A DNA stretch of 37,861 nucleotides, from NCBI RefSeq assembly GCF_030161375.1, contig NZ_BSSQ01000014.1:243232-281092 (forward strand). Reading direction: 5' to 3'. Under the pieces are notes generated by a model. The model was not told the DNA's origin. It saw nothing but the letters and a program-made list of their open reading frames with translations, and did not search any database. Source of the DNA: Paenibacillus glycanilyticus (GTDB lineage Bacteria > Bacillota > Bacilli > Paenibacillales > Paenibacillaceae). How positions within the stretch are numbered: position 1 is the first letter of the stretch; each line of letters begins with the position of its first letter. Shown piece by piece: positions 1 to 8,813 of the stretch. The position numbers were made by a program, and so were the translations under genes.

Positions 1-108
1 AGTGTTCGTCCGGCGCTTGGCGCCGGACCGACCGAACATGGAGAATAGCACGCCGCCGATTACGATTACCCAATAAATATTCTCAAGCAGAAAACTGATT
101 ACATTCAC
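1..108 (-). CDS. Small membrane protein downstream of floA, cut by the window edge
   Basis: A GTG start at 108 is preceded by a good GGAGG ribosome site. The 36 codons visible before the window ends read as a hydrophobic segment (roughly residues 4-23, rich in I, V, L and G) followed by a basic patch with SGAKRR. This looks like the N-terminus of a single-pass membrane protein. It follows floA by about 40 bases, so it is probably the last gene of the nfeD-floA operon. In Bacillus subtilis the equivalent place is held by yqfB, but I cannot say from this fragment that the two are homologous. The C-terminal part is outside the window. Confidence 0.6.
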   Translation of the reverse strand, partial: MNVISFLLENIYWVIVIGGVLFSMFGRSGAKRRTNT

Positions 109-149
109 GTCTGCACCTCCATCCTCTGACGCGGCGGAGCGCCTCAGCC

Positions 150-1133
150 TTAGTTGTCTTTATCGGCAGGGGTGTCAGGTTTACCGATCGAATTGCGCAT
201 TTGCGTATCGGCTTCGATATTTTTCAAGTTCATATAATCCATAACGCCGATTTTACCGGATTTCAACGCGTCTGCCATCGCAAGAGGCACTTGCGATTCG
301 GATTCTACGACCTTCGCGCGCATCTCTACGACGCGGGCTTTCATTTCCTGCTCTTGCGCTACCGCCATTGCGCGGCGTTCTTCGGCTTTCGCTTGCGCGA
401 TCCGCTTATCCGCTTCCGCCTGTTCGGTCTGCAAGTGAGCGCCGATGTTTTTACCCACGTCCACGTCCGCAATATCGATGGACAGGATTTCAAACGCCGT
501 ACCCGCATCCAATCCTTTGCCAAGTACGGTACGGGAGATCAGATCCGGATTCTCAAGCACGTCTTTATGCGAGCCTGACGAACCAACCGTAGTAACGATA
601 CCTTCGCCGACGCGGGCAATAATTGTTTCTTCGCCGGCACCGCCGACGAGGCGTTCAATGTTAGCGCGCACGGTTACGCGGGCTTTAACTTTAACTTCAA
701 TACCGTCTTTGGCAACAGCAGCTACGGTAGGCGTCTCGATAACGCGCGGGTTAACGCTCATTTGTACCGCCTGCAAAACGTCACGGCCGGCAAGGTCAAT
801 CGCTGCCGCACGTTCGAAGACGAGCGGAATGTTGGCGCGTTGCGCGGCAATCAAGGCGTTAACGACGCGGTCAACGTTACCGCCTGCGAGGAAGTGGCTC
901 TCCAGCTGATTAATTGTAAGTCCTAGTCCGGCCTTCGTTGCTTTGATCAACGGATTAACGATCCGGCTTGGCGTTACACGGCGCAGACGCATGGCAACCA
1001 GCGTAATAATGCCGATTCTTACACCCGATGCCAAGGCCGAAATCCACAGCATGATCGGGAAGAAGCTAAGGAATACGGATAGAACAATAATCGCTACCAC
1101 TACAATAATTAATACGGATACAATAGGATCCAT
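150..1133 (-). CDS. floA: Flotillin-like membrane scaffold protein FloA
   Basis: 327 residues, the usual FloA (YqfA) length. An N-terminal hydrophobic hairpin (about residues 4-48) inserts into the membrane. An SPFH-type region follows, and then an Ala/Glu/Lys-rich coiled coil (about 235-290, with [20 protein letters not shown]) that drives oligomerisation. Members of this family form foci in functional membrane microdomains and support protein secretion, signalling and membrane-fluidity control. The ATG start has a GGAGGG site nine bases upstream. It lies 36 bases after nfeD, and pairing of a long NfeD with a flotillin is a classic operon. Transcription is inferred from the ECF promoter upstream of nfeD. 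Confidence 0.95.
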   Translation of the reverse strand: MDPIVSVLIIVVVAIIVLSVFLSFFPIMLWISALASGVRIGIITLVAMRLRRVTPSRIVNPLIKATKAGLGLTINQLESHFLAGGNVDRVVNALIAAQRANIPLVFERAAAIDLAGRDVLQAVQMSVNPRVIETPTVAAVAKDGIEVKVKARVTVRANIERLVGGAGEETIIARVGEGIVTTVGSSGSHKDVLENPDLISRTVLGKGLDAGTAFEILSIDIADVDVGKNIGAHLQTEQAEADKRIAQAKAEERRAMAVAQEQEMKARVVEMRAKVVESESQVPLAMADALKSGKIGVMDYMNLKNIEADTQMRNSIGKPDTPADKDN

Positions 1134-1169
1134 TTGGTATAACCCTCCACATCATTTTTTCTCATTATC

Positions 1170-2537
1170 TTACAGGACTTCTCTTACGACAACCCATGTT
1201 CCTTCGGTTTTGATCACTTTTACGGTTTTGCCGGAAGCGATAAATTCGCCCGAAGTCACGACGTCAATCCGGTTATCGCCGATTTGAATCGTACCGGCCG
1301 GACGGAGCGGCGTGATGGCAATGCCTTCTCGGCCAAGTAAATCTTCCTTGGTTTCCGCAGACAAGTACCCTTGCTCGGCGGTAAGTTTCTCCCGCAGTAT
1401 AAACTTGTTCCAGATGCCCCTGTCCTTGTACTTCCTTACGACAAAGTACAAGATCACGACTGCGATGACAAGTGCAATAACGAGCGATATAAAAGCTGTC
1501 ATCGGGCTGGAAGCAGCCGTCAATACCCCGGCGATTAACGAAGCGCTGCCTACCAAGCCAAGTATCCCCCAGCTAGGCACAAACAGCTCGATGATCAGCA
1601 AAGCTATCCCGACGATAAACAGCGCCACCGATTCCATCCCCGCGAAACCAGCAATATAATGGCCGAAGAAATAAAGGCCAAAGGACACAATCCCCACAAA
1701 CCCGGGGACGCCAAAACCCGGAACAAACAATTCAATGGCGATGCCCGCTATCCCTAGCGTAAACAATACGGTCATCACGATCGGACTCACTAGCCAAGTG
1801 GCGATTTTCTCCGCTATAGTCGGTTTTAGTTCGATCAGGTCCCGGTTCTCGAGCCCAAGCCACTTAATCGCGTCATCTACGGACTCGGCCTTATATTCTG
1901 CGTACCCAGCCTTAATCGCTTCATCCGCCGTTAACGTCAGAACTTCTCCTTGCTGCTTAACCGTTCCGAGCTCCGGCAGCGAGATTACGGCCCCCGGGTC
2001 TACCATCGCGGCAGCTACATCCGGATTTCTCCCGTTCAGCTCCGCAGCTTCCCTCATCGTTTTTACCCAGAAGGAAATCACCTTTGGACTATCGATAAGT
2101 TTGCCGGAACTGTTCACCACCGAAGCCGCGCCAATTGTGCTGCCTGGTTCCATCACGATGTTTTGTGCATTTAGCGCAATATAAGTACCTGCTGATACCG
2201 CTTTCCCTTCCACGTACGCCGTCGTTGGGATTTTGCTCTTGCGGACCAATTCACCAATCTCTTCGGCACTGGTTACTTCTCCGCCAAACGTATTGATTAC
2301 CAGAACGACTCGTTCCGCTTTCGCCTCGGCTGCTTCTTTGTAAGCCCGTTCCAAAAACGACTTAAGCCCCGACTCCACCGACTGCTTGACCGGTACAACG
2401 TACACCGCGGGACCGGTTTGTGCCGCCTCCGCCGCTTGCGCGGTTGTGCCGCTTGCCAGCAGACCGCCGGCTGTCACCAACATTAGCGGAATAAGCATTA
2501 GCAGCGTCCAAATGACAGCAGCTAGTTTCATTCGCAA
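1170..2537 (-). CDS. nfeD: NfeD-family membrane serine protease (YqeZ type)
   Basis: 455-residue long-form NfeD. Residues 1-36 form a signal peptide (hydrophobic stretch, then ASGTTAQAA). A ClpP-like serine-protease domain follows, with the likely nucleophile in the AVSAGTYIA motif (Ser about 115) and a candidate lysine base near 150-160. About four transmembrane helices lie at roughly 247-375, and a C-terminal OB-fold domain starts near LLGREGIAITPL. Long NfeD proteins are membrane proteases that work with flotillins, here the adjacent floA. I chose the TTG start because the GGAGG site is eight bases from it. The ATG two codons later would be 14 bases away. Expression is probably through the SigW-type promoter just upstream. 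Confidence 0.92.
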   Translation of the reverse strand: MRMKLAAVIWTLLMLIPLMLVTAGGLLASGTTAQAAEAAQTGPAVYVVPVKQSVESGLKSFLERAYKEAAEAKAERVVLVINTFGGEVTSAEEIGELVRKSKIPTTAYVEGKAVSAGTYIALNAQNIVMEPGSTIGAASVVNSSGKLIDSPKVISFWVKTMREAAELNGRNPDVAAAMVDPGAVISLPELGTVKQQGEVLTLTADEAIKAGYAEYKAESVDDAIKWLGLENRDLIELKPTIAEKIATWLVSPIVMTVLFTLGIAGIAIELFVPGFGVPGFVGIVSFGLYFFGHYIAGFAGMESVALFIVGIALLIIELFVPSWGILGLVGSASLIAGVLTAASSPMTAFISLVIALVIAVVILYFVVRKYKDRGIWNKFILREKLTAEQGYLSAETKEDLLGREGIAITPLRPAGTIQIGDNRIDVVTSGEFIASGKTVKVIKTEGTWVVVREVL

Positions 2538-2571
2538 TGTGCGCTCCTCCTTTTCAATCTGTAACCTTTAA

Positions 2572-2597
2572 TACGGATATATGTACGCTATGTTTCA
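2572..2597 (-). promoter_or_regulatory. ECF (SigW-class) promoter of nfeD-floA
   Basis: Read on the minus strand, TGAAAC (2592-2597) is separated by exactly 16 bases from CGTA (2572-2575). This matches the published SigW consensus of B. subtilis, where yqeZ-yqfAB is a known SigW target. It sits about 35 bases before the nfeD start. An ECF sigma factor and its anti-sigma factor are encoded in this same window (34021-35597), though which sigma reads this site is inference. Confidence 0.8.
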
Positions 2598-2621
2598 ATT
2601 TTGTCACATTTGATTATAAAA

Positions 2622-2653
2622 CAAAAGCAAAAACACCCCTCGAAAGGGGTGTT
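2622..2653 (-). terminator. Intrinsic terminator after yqeY
   Basis: A nine-base-pair stem (2632-2640 with 2645-2653) has a four-base loop and is followed on the minus strand by a T-rich tail (TTTTGCTTTTG). It ends the rpsU-yqeY transcript and insulates it from the nfeD promoter. Confidence 0.85.
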
Positions 2654-2670
2654 CTCGTCATAACGTATAG

Positions 2671-3114
2671 TTATTGCAGAAATTGTTGTACATATTGATT
2701 TACTAGTTTACCGTCAGCGCGCCCTTTTGTTTTTGGCAAAAGAGCACCCATAACTTTTCCCATCTCGGCTTTGGAAGAAGCACCGAGTTCCTGGATGGTC
2801 TGCGTTACAATCGCTTTTATCTCTTCTTCGGTCAGCTGTACGGGAAGGTATTGACTAATAATTTCAATTTCTGCTGAAAGATCTGTAACCAGATCATCTC
2901 GGCCGGCTTTGCTAAATTCTTGGAGGGAATCTTTACGTTGTTTGATCTCACGACTGAGTATATCTACCACTTCAGCATCCTCGAGAGGACGCTTCAAATC
3001 AATCTCCAAATTTTTGATAGCTGCACGAATCATGCGAATCGTAGTCAGCTTGAACTTGTCCTGATTCTTCATGGCTTGCTTCATATCGTCGTTCAATCTA
3101 TCGCTCAGGTTCAT
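2671..3114 (-). CDS. yqeY: GatB/YqeY domain protein
   Basis: 147 residues, full length for the YqeY family, which resembles the C-terminal tRNA-binding domain of the amidotransferase subunit GatB. Its exact biochemical role is unsettled. Recognisable segments are the N-terminal DRLNDDMKQAMK and TTIRMIRAAIKN, and the C-terminal GKVMGALLPKTKGRADG. The ATG start is preceded by AGGAGG. It follows rpsU by 15 bases, its ribosome site touching the end of rpsU, so the two are cotranscribed. The rpsU-yqeY pair is widely conserved in bacteria, which supports a translation-linked role. Confidence 0.93.
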   Translation of the reverse strand: MNLSDRLNDDMKQAMKNQDKFKLTTIRMIRAAIKNLEIDLKRPLEDAEVVDILSREIKQRKDSLQEFSKAGRDDLVTDLSAEIEIISQYLPVQLTEEEIKAIVTQTIQELGASSKAEMGKVMGALLPKTKGRADGKLVNQYVQQFLQ

Positions 3115-3129
3115 TATGGAAGGATCCTC

Positions 3130-3303
3130 CTAAAACTTTCTCTTACGCGCAGCCTCAGACTTCTTCTTGCGCTTTACACTTGGCTTTTCATAATGCTTGC
3201 GTTTTTTCACCTCAGCCAAAACACCATCTTTAGCGATGGAACGTTTAAAGCGGCGAAGCGCAGCATCAATAGTTTCGTTTTTGCGAACTTTAGTTTCAGA
3301 CAC
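3130..3303 (-). CDS. rpsU: 30S ribosomal protein S21
   Basis: 57 residues starting [11 protein letters not shown] (GTG) and ending in the strongly basic [18 protein letters not shown] tail typical of S21. The protein is a small-subunit component that helps initiation on the 16S 3' end. The reading frame is open upstream to 3372, but the family starts at this point and a strong GGAGGGAGGG site lies seven bases before the GTG at 3303, so I use the shorter form. It is the first gene of rpsU-yqeY, driven by the near-consensus promoter at 3371-3400. Confidence 0.96.
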   Translation of the reverse strand: MSETKVRKNETIDAALRRFKRSIAKDGVLAEVKKRKHYEKPSVKRKKKSEAARKRKF

Positions 3304-3370
3304 CAGTTTTCCCTCCCTCCGAAACAGACCGTCCAGAGCATTAAACATTAAACACGGTTTATCAAACTTC

Positions 3371-3400
3371 ATTATAAGTCAAAACAAAATGAAGTGTCAA
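3371..3400 (-). promoter_or_regulatory. rpsU: SigA-type promoter of rpsU-yqeY
   Basis: On the minus strand, TTGACA (3395-3400) and TATAAT (3371-3376) are both perfect consensus hexamers with an 18-base spacer. The -35 box overlaps the stop codon of the upstream HIT gene, so rpsU gets its own strong start. Confidence 0.85.
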
Positions 3401-3750
3401 CTTACACTATTTCCTACTAATGCTCCTAACTTTTCTCCACCCAACAAATGAATATGGAGATGGTATACCACTTGACCGCCGTCACTGTTCACATTATTGA
3501 TTAGCCGGTACCCGGACTCGGCAATTCCTAGCTGCTGTGCGATCTCTCGCGCAGCCGCGAACACTTCCGCGATGACCGGTCCATCCTCTTCGGTAACATC
3601 GTTCATCGTAGGAATGTGTTTTTTGGGAATAATCAATATATGTACAGGAGCCGCCGGCTGAATGTCTTTAAACGCAATCACGTTCTCGGATTCGTATACC
3701 TTCGCCGAAGGAATGGAGCCTTCGATAATCTTGCAAAAAATGCAATCCAA
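3397..3750 (-). CDS. HIT-family nucleotide hydrolase/transferase
   Basis: 117 residues. The histidine triad is visible as YHLHIHLLGG (His 97, 99, 101), where the central His is the nucleophile attacking the alpha-phosphate of adenosine nucleotide substrates. An N-terminal CIFC (Cys 3 and 6) with a downstream His is the zinc site seen in Gram-positive HIT proteins. Overall it matches the HinT/Hit branch, and the cellular substrate is unknown. I start at TTG 3750, seven bases after GGGAGG. The ATG six codons upstream lies inside the ribosome site itself and would be a false start. Confidence 0.9.
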   Translation of the reverse strand: MDCIFCKIIEGSIPSAKVYESENVIAFKDIQPAAPVHILIIPKKHIPTMNDVTEEDGPVIAEVFAAAREIAQQLGIAESGYRLINNVNSDGGQVVYHLHIHLLGGEKLGALVGNSVS

Positions 3751-3785
3751 ATATGCCCCTCCCTTCAATCCATACTATGCCAATT

Positions 3786-3815
3786 ATTATAACCGATAAA
3801 GGTGTGCTCGTCCAA
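3786..3815 (-). promoter_or_regulatory. Probable SigA-type promoter of the HIT gene
   Basis: On the minus strand, TTGGAC (3810-3815), an 18-base gap and a perfect TATAAT (3786-3791) lie about 35 bases before the TTG start of the HIT gene. Confidence 0.55.
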
Positions 3816-3870
3816 TCTTCGGACGCCGGCCAGAACAAAAAAAAATCTGAACCGGGTTTACCTCAAAATC

Positions 3871-4278
3871 TTAATAAAACGGCAATAGCGAAAGGGACAA
3901 AAGTCCTGCCAGCGGCAGCACCTGACGGTAAAACCGTCCTCTTGGATAATACGGATACGGGTATAGACCCGGGTACGGCATAAAAGCTCTCGAGTCCCAG
4001 CTTAACGAACCATTGCATGGTACCGCAAGGCATAAATATTGGTCATCGACATATTCCACGATTCCGTCGATACACCAACCGTCATGCGTCTGGGCAAGTA
4101 CGTAACGATGCAGATGCGATGAGCAATGCTCCTTCAGCGACTGATCCTGTGGCGCGACCAGCGCTGCCTGGACCGTCTGCGCCTGATTCTCAACCTTTGC
4201 CGGTGCGAGCGCTGCCGGCTTGGACCCGGCCGGTTTAACCTCCGTGCCTTTTGCTTTGTCTTTCTTGCCTTTCTCCAT
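3871..4278 (-). CDS. Unrecognised 135-residue protein with aromatic C-terminal patch
   Basis: I do not recognise this protein. Residues 1-45 are low-complexity, Lys/Ala/Pro-rich and probably disordered (MEKGKKDKAKGTEVKPAG). A compact central part (about 48-95) holds three Cys and two His (EHCSSHLHRY, GWCIDGIVEYVDDQYLCLAV). The end is unusually aromatic (PYPGLYPYPYYPRGRFYRQ), then a short hydrophobic tail. A clear AGGAGG site nine bases before the ATG and gene-like spacing support it as real. It precedes the HIT gene in the same direction. The basic disordered head plus Tyr/Pro-rich tail might suit a surface- or spore-associated protein, but that is a guess. Confidence 0.65.
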   Translation of the reverse strand: MEKGKKDKAKGTEVKPAGSKPAALAPAKVENQAQTVQAALVAPQDQSLKEHCSSHLHRYVLAQTHDGWCIDGIVEYVDDQYLCLAVPCNGSLSWDSRAFMPYPGLYPYPYYPRGRFYRQVLPLAGLLSLSLLPFY

Positions 4279-4328
4279 CCTTATCAGCCTCCTGTCTGCT
4301 ACTATCGTATGCAGAGCTGGGCATTTGG

Positions 4329-4934
4329 CTACTGGGCTGAATATTTGATGCTAGATTGATGCTCCTTGATCGACTGCTCGAGCTGATTGGCAAGTTCCAG
4401 CCAACCGATGCCTGCCCCGATCTGAATGGTGCCGCTGCGGTTTTTATCGGCATCGAAGTTGAATTCTTTCAGAATGGTCAGCTGTTTCGTATAGACGTCC
4501 TGCACAGATTTTAAGTATTCGGTTTGCTCCGCTGTGAGCTTCCCGTCTTGTTGTTTTATGTATGCAACAGAATTGTCTACATCAATCATATAACTGTAGA
4601 TAGAACCGGGATCAAATGCATCCTCTTCATCGAAGCTATGCGATTGCTGTACAAAATCGGCAACGCCAGCAGCATCGCGGATAACGGTGCCTGCTTCGGC
4701 AGTTTTACCTTCCAATAAGGCGAATATATCGTCAAGCACGGCTTGATAATAATCTACCGCTTGGGTTGCCGCTCCAATGACGTCCTTTCCTTTGTCGTAT
4801 TTCTTGTCCAAACCGCCTTGCAGCGATTGGGAATACAAAAATACATTGCCCGTTAAGCTAAATACAAGCAGAAGCAGAGTAATAGGCAATGCGTAGGATC
4901 TTTTCTTCGGATGTTGCTCCTTGTCCTGTTCCAT
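4329..4934 (-). CDS. Membrane-anchored protein of unknown function
   Basis: About 201 residues. A short charged cytoplasmic head (EQDKEQHPKKRS) is followed by one transmembrane segment (about residues 15-35, LPITLLLLVFSLTGNVFLY). A mostly helical extracytoplasmic domain of about 160 residues follows. I see no catalytic motif. The ATG at 4934 is eight bases after AGGTGG. The GTG at 4946 overlaps that ribosome site and is less likely. The gene follows addA by 45 bases in the same direction. The ribosome site can fold into a hairpin (minus-strand CTTTT/AAAAG arms around 4950-4965), so translation may depend on readout from addA. This is inference. Confidence 0.75.
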   Translation of the reverse strand: MEQDKEQHPKKRSYALPITLLLLVFSLTGNVFLYSQSLQGGLDKKYDKGKDVIGAATQAVDYYQAVLDDIFALLEGKTAEAGTVIRDAAGVADFVQQSHSFDEEDAFDPGSIYSYMIDVDNSVAYIKQQDGKLTAEQTEYLKSVQDVYTKQLTILKEFNFDADKNRSGTIQIGAGIGWLELANQLEQSIKEHQSSIKYSAQ

Positions 4935-4979
4935 CTGTGTGTCCACCTTTCTTTTGATAAAAGAAGGAAGGGCAGTCCG

Positions 4980-7900
4980 CTAACGTAAGCGGACCGCTTG
5001 TCCTCCGTCAAAGAAAAATACATGACTTTCGGCAATTGGCCGGCCTATAACCGACTCAATTGCCTCCGCGTACAGCTCCAACTGGAACCTGTGGCGTTCC
5101 GCGGCTTGCTCCCATTGTTTCATGTAGATCCGATCCGTCTTGTAGTCGAGAAGAACGACTCCGTTCTCGTCTTCGAACAGACAGTCAATGACCCCTTGGA
5201 TTAAGACCGGCTCGCCTGCCATGTCAGGCGTTAAGCCCGGGTATACCCGCTGGGCGGGGAACATGCAGCTGAACGGAACTTCCCGTTTGGCCCACTTAGC
5301 GTTAACTAGTCTTCTGCCGATGTCCGTAACAAAAAACGAAGCAACGGCCGGCAAATCAATGGACTCAGCTTGCCTTGCCGTAAGCAATCTGCGGACTACC
5401 ATGTCCGCCAGAATCGTCTCAAGCCGCTGAACGTCGACCTCTTCCGCCAGCGGAAGATGCTGCATAAGGAGATGGCTTACGGTCCCTTTCTCGGCGGCGG
5501 TCAATGAAGCTTCCTCCATGAATCTTGGCCGTCTTAAACGGAACGTATAACTGCCCCCTCCGGAGCTGTTATCCTTGGACCCTGAATTAGAATCATAGAC
5601 AACCGGCGTTAACGGCTCGCTGTCTTCCGGCAACTCTACCGCTTCGGCATGAAGCCGTTTCATTTCCGTAACCGAAGTTTTGGCAGCTACGACGGTAGAG
5701 GCCATATGGCCGTACCGCCATTCTAGCTTGCTGCGCAACTCCTTATCCTCGTCTACTTCATCCAGCTGGGCTAACGAGAGGATTCCATCCAGACGGATTT
5801 CCCGCTGCCGATCCTCGTCCGTCAGCTGTTCTAAGCCGACAGCTGCCTCAAGACCAAGCATTGCAGCGTCCACCACTCCTGCTCTCCACTGCAGCAACCT
5901 TGAAGCATCGTCGCCAGGAAGCGTTTCTTCCGGCATTTGATTAAAAGCTGCCGAGGCTAGCGGACCAAGCCAGTCGAGAAACGTTGATGCCGAGCTCAAC
6001 CGGAAATCGGGAATCGTTCCGTTAGCGACCGCAGCGCCTTGCCAGCGTCGCTGTTTGGCAGCGGCATCCGATACGGTGCCGATAAGAAACAGCTTCTCCT
6101 TCGGACGGGTCAAAGCCACATAAAGAATGCGCATCTCTTCGGCCAGCATCTCCATTCTCATCCGGCGCCGAATCGCCAGGAACGGCAATGACGGGTAACT
6201 GACACGCTTAAGCGGATCAATAAACTTCGGACCAAAACCAAGCTGCTTATGCTTAAGAAAGCTGCTTCGCAAATCCTGCTGATTGAAGTTTTTGCCGAGT
6301 CCAGCCGCAAAAACGACCGGAAACTCCAATCCTTTGCTTTTGTGAATCGACATAATCCGCACGACGTTCTCTTGTTCGCCAAGCGCTCTTGCCGTACCCA
6401 GATCGCCTCCGCTGTCCCGCATCCGTTCTACAAACCGCAAGAACCGGAACAAACCGCGGAATGAGGTCGCCTCGTATTGACGGGCACGGTCGTGAAGGGC
6501 TCGCAGATTAGCCTGCCTCTGAACCCCGCCGGGAAGTCCGCCGGCAAAATCATAATAACCGGTCTCCCGGTAAATGCTCCAGATCAGATCAGCGAGCGAG
6601 CCTTGTCTTGCATCATTGCGCCAGCGGTCCAGGCGGTCCAGGAACAAGGACAGCTTCCGTCTCAACTCGTCAGGCAATAGCAAATCGCCCGCTGCCTGAA
6701 GCACCGCGTCGTAATAAGTGTCATGCATCGCTCCAATTCGAATGAGCGCAAGCTCTTCGGCGTTTAATCCGAAAATCGGCGAACGGAGCGTACCCGCCAG
6801 GGGGATATCCTGGTACGGGTTGTCAATGACGCGCAGCAACGATAATACCGCCTCCACCTCGGTCGCGTCAAAATAACCGCTGCTTAGCTCCGCATAGGCA
6901 GGTATTCCTGCAGCCTGAAGCTCCTCTATAATGATCGGAGCCCATGCTTGCGTAGCTCTTAGCAAGATGACAATGTCGCGCCATTCCAGCGGCCGGCTTT
7001 CCCGCTTCTTGCCGTCGTAGACCCGGAAGCCTTCCTCCAATAGAGTCCGAATCTGACGGGCGATCAGACGAGCTTCCAACTGCGCCGTTTGAAGCTCTTC
7101 AGCCGATTCGGCTGGAGGTCCGGCTGCTCCTTGCTCCGAATCCTCATCCGAATCATTCGATATCGAAGACGAATCGTCTTCCGAATCCGGCGAACCTGCT
7201 TTGTCGATGACGGCCAGTTCCACCGCGAATCGCCCTTGTTGTTCGGGCTCCGGATAAGTAGCACCGCATACAAGCTCCGCTCGTTTGTCGTAGTCCATCT
7301 CCGCAACCGACTCGCGCATAATCGCGCGGAATACGTCATTAACGCCATCCACGACTTCGAGCCGGCTCCGAAAATTACGGGCCAGGTCAATTCGCAGGCC
7401 ATCGCCGCCTGCAGTACCGTAACTTTTGTATTTGCTCATAAACAGATTCGGCTCGGCAAGGCGGAAACGGTATATACTCTGCTTCACGTCGCCCACCATA
7501 AACCGGTTGCCGGCTTCCGGATTCGCAATCAGCGATACGATAGCTTCCTGCACCATATTGGTGTCCTGGTATTCGTCCAGCAGAATTTCATCGAATTGGC
7601 GCTGGTATTCCAGCGCTGCCGCGGAAGGGGCCGTACGCTCCGGAGTTGATTCCGGCGCTCTTAAGATCCGCAGGCAATAATGTTCCAAATCGCCGAAATC
7701 AAGCAATCCCTTCGCCCGTTTCGCCGCTTCGTACCTCTGTCCGAATTCGATAACAAGCTCGGATAATGCCGCCATAAGAGGAGCAAGCTCCTGCATCTCC
7801 CATACGAACTCCTCGGCAGAACGGCCGAACAATTCGTCAGACAATGAGCTGATCAGCTTCTTCGCTTGATCGCGAAGTTCTTTGGCCTGCTCCTGTATGC

Positions 7901-8813
7901 CTTTATCGTAATCATCGCCGCGCATGGCCTTGAGCTTTCCGAACTGCACCGCTTGGAAAGCTTCGAACCACAACTCCCAAGGATTCATACGGACCGTTTC
8001 CGCCAAGCCGTTCACAAGAGAGAGATCCTCTTCAAACGTCGCCGCATAAGGCGCAGGACCAGCCGGTTCCTTGGTCAGCTGCATCGCCTGATTTAAGAGC
8101 GATGCAGCTCCGGACAGCGCTTGTTCCACGTCAGTCCTCAGACTGGCTACCCAAGGGCTTTCCCGAAGTCCCTCTACATCTTCTATAGCAAAATTTGCAG
8201 CCGTCTGGCGCAGCCAATACGCCGGCCAAGGATGGCTCTGCGCAAAATCATACAGCTGCTGCACCAGCTTGTACAGAGGCTCATCGCCCCGCTCCCCGCC
8301 GTAACGGTCAGCCAGGCGCAGGAAGGCTCCGTTATCGCCGGCTCCTTCGTACTTCTCTTCAAACAATTGATCGAGAACATCAATACGCATTAATTCGCTT
8401 TCTGTTTCGTTCGCAATCCGAAAGCCCGGATCCAGCCCGATCAAAGGATAATATCTTCGAATGACATCAAGGCAAAACGAATGGAGCGTCGTAATGGAAG
8501 CACGGTTCATCAGGGCAAGCTGCCTGCGCAGATGCTCCGAATCCGGCTGTTTCTCCAGTTCTTTCTCAAGGGCTATCCGAATCCGGTCTTTCATCTCGGC
8601 TGCCGCCGCTTTCGTGAAGGTTGCGACTAGCAGCCTGTCGACATCGGAGAACGAGGAGATTTTCCGGATAATGCGCTCAACGAGAACCGCCGTCTTCCCC
8701 GAGCCTGCCGCCGCCGCGACCAGAACATCCGAGCCTTCGGTTACAATTGCGCGCCACTGGTCATCCGTCCAGGTACTGTTCTCCGGCTTGGGCGGAATGT
8801 TAGTCGATTCCAT
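4980..8813 (-). CDS. addA: ATP-dependent helicase/nuclease subunit A
   Basis: 1277 residues. The UvrD-type helicase motor has Walker A AAAAGSGKTAV (about 33-43), TTLHSFC, Walker B LLDEYQDTN (about 411-419) and GDVKQSIYRFR (441-451). The C-terminal RecB-type nuclease has GVIDCLFED and the catalytic DYKTD (about 1223-1227). With AddB it processes double-strand breaks to Chi-type ends for RecA. An acidic Ser/Asp/Glu-rich stretch at about 541-573 is probably a disordered linker. The ATG at 8813 has AAGGAGG six bases upstream and overlaps the end of addB by 14 bases, so the two are translationally coupled. The stop codon lies inside a 7-bp hairpin (4975-4994). Confidence 0.97.
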   Translation of the reverse strand: MESTNIPPKPENSTWTDDQWRAIVTEGSDVLVAAAAGSGKTAVLVERIIRKISSFSDVDRLLVATFTKAAAAEMKDRIRIALEKELEKQPDSEHLRRQLALMNRASITTLHSFCLDVIRRYYPLIGLDPGFRIANETESELMRIDVLDQLFEEKYEGAGDNGAFLRLADRYGGERGDEPLYKLVQQLYDFAQSHPWPAYWLRQTAANFAIEDVEGLRESPWVASLRTDVEQALSGAASLLNQAMQLTKEPAGPAPYAATFEEDLSLVNGLAETVRMNPWELWFEAFQAVQFGKLKAMRGDDYDKGIQEQAKELRDQAKKLISSLSDELFGRSAEEFVWEMQELAPLMAALSELVIEFGQRYEAAKRAKGLLDFGDLEHYCLRILRAPESTPERTAPSAAALEYQRQFDEILLDEYQDTNMVQEAIVSLIANPEAGNRFMVGDVKQSIYRFRLAEPNLFMSKYKSYGTAGGDGLRIDLARNFRSRLEVVDGVNDVFRAIMRESVAEMDYDKRAELVCGATYPEPEQQGRFAVELAVIDKAGSPDSEDDSSSISNDSDEDSEQGAAGPPAESAEELQTAQLEARLIARQIRTLLEEGFRVYDGKKRESRPLEWRDIVILLRATQAWAPIIIEELQAAGIPAYAELSSGYFDATEVEAVLSLLRVIDNPYQDIPLAGTLRSPIFGLNAEELALIRIGAMHDTYYDAVLQAAGDLLLPDELRRKLSLFLDRLDRWRNDARQGSLADLIWSIYRETGYYDFAGGLPGGVQRQANLRALHDRARQYEATSFRGLFRFLRFVERMRDSGGDLGTARALGEQENVVRIMSIHKSKGLEFPVVFAAGLGKNFNQQDLRSSFLKHKQLGFGPKFIDPLKRVSYPSLPFLAIRRRMRMEMLAEEMRILYVALTRPKEKLFLIGTVSDAAAKQRRWQGAAVANGTIPDFRLSSASTFLDWLGPLASAAFNQMPEETLPGDDASRLLQWRAGVVDAAMLGLEAAVGLEQLTDEDRQREIRLDGILSLAQLDEVDEDKELRSKLEWRYGHMASTVVAAKTSVTEMKRLHAEAVELPEDSEPLTPVVYDSNSGSKDNSSGGGSYTFRLRRPRFMEEASLTAAEKGTVSHLLMQHLPLAEEVDVQRLETILADMVVRRLLTARQAESIDLPAVASFFVTDIGRRLVNAKWAKREVPFSCMFPAQRVYPGLTPDMAGEPVLIQGVIDCLFEDENGVVLLDYKTDRIYMKQWEQAAERHRFQLELYAEAIESVIGRPIAESHVFFFDGGQAVRLR

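Noticed and set aside
3304..3372. Upstream extension of rpsU
   Set aside because: S21 starts at [11 protein letters not shown], and the best ribosome site is directly before that GTG.
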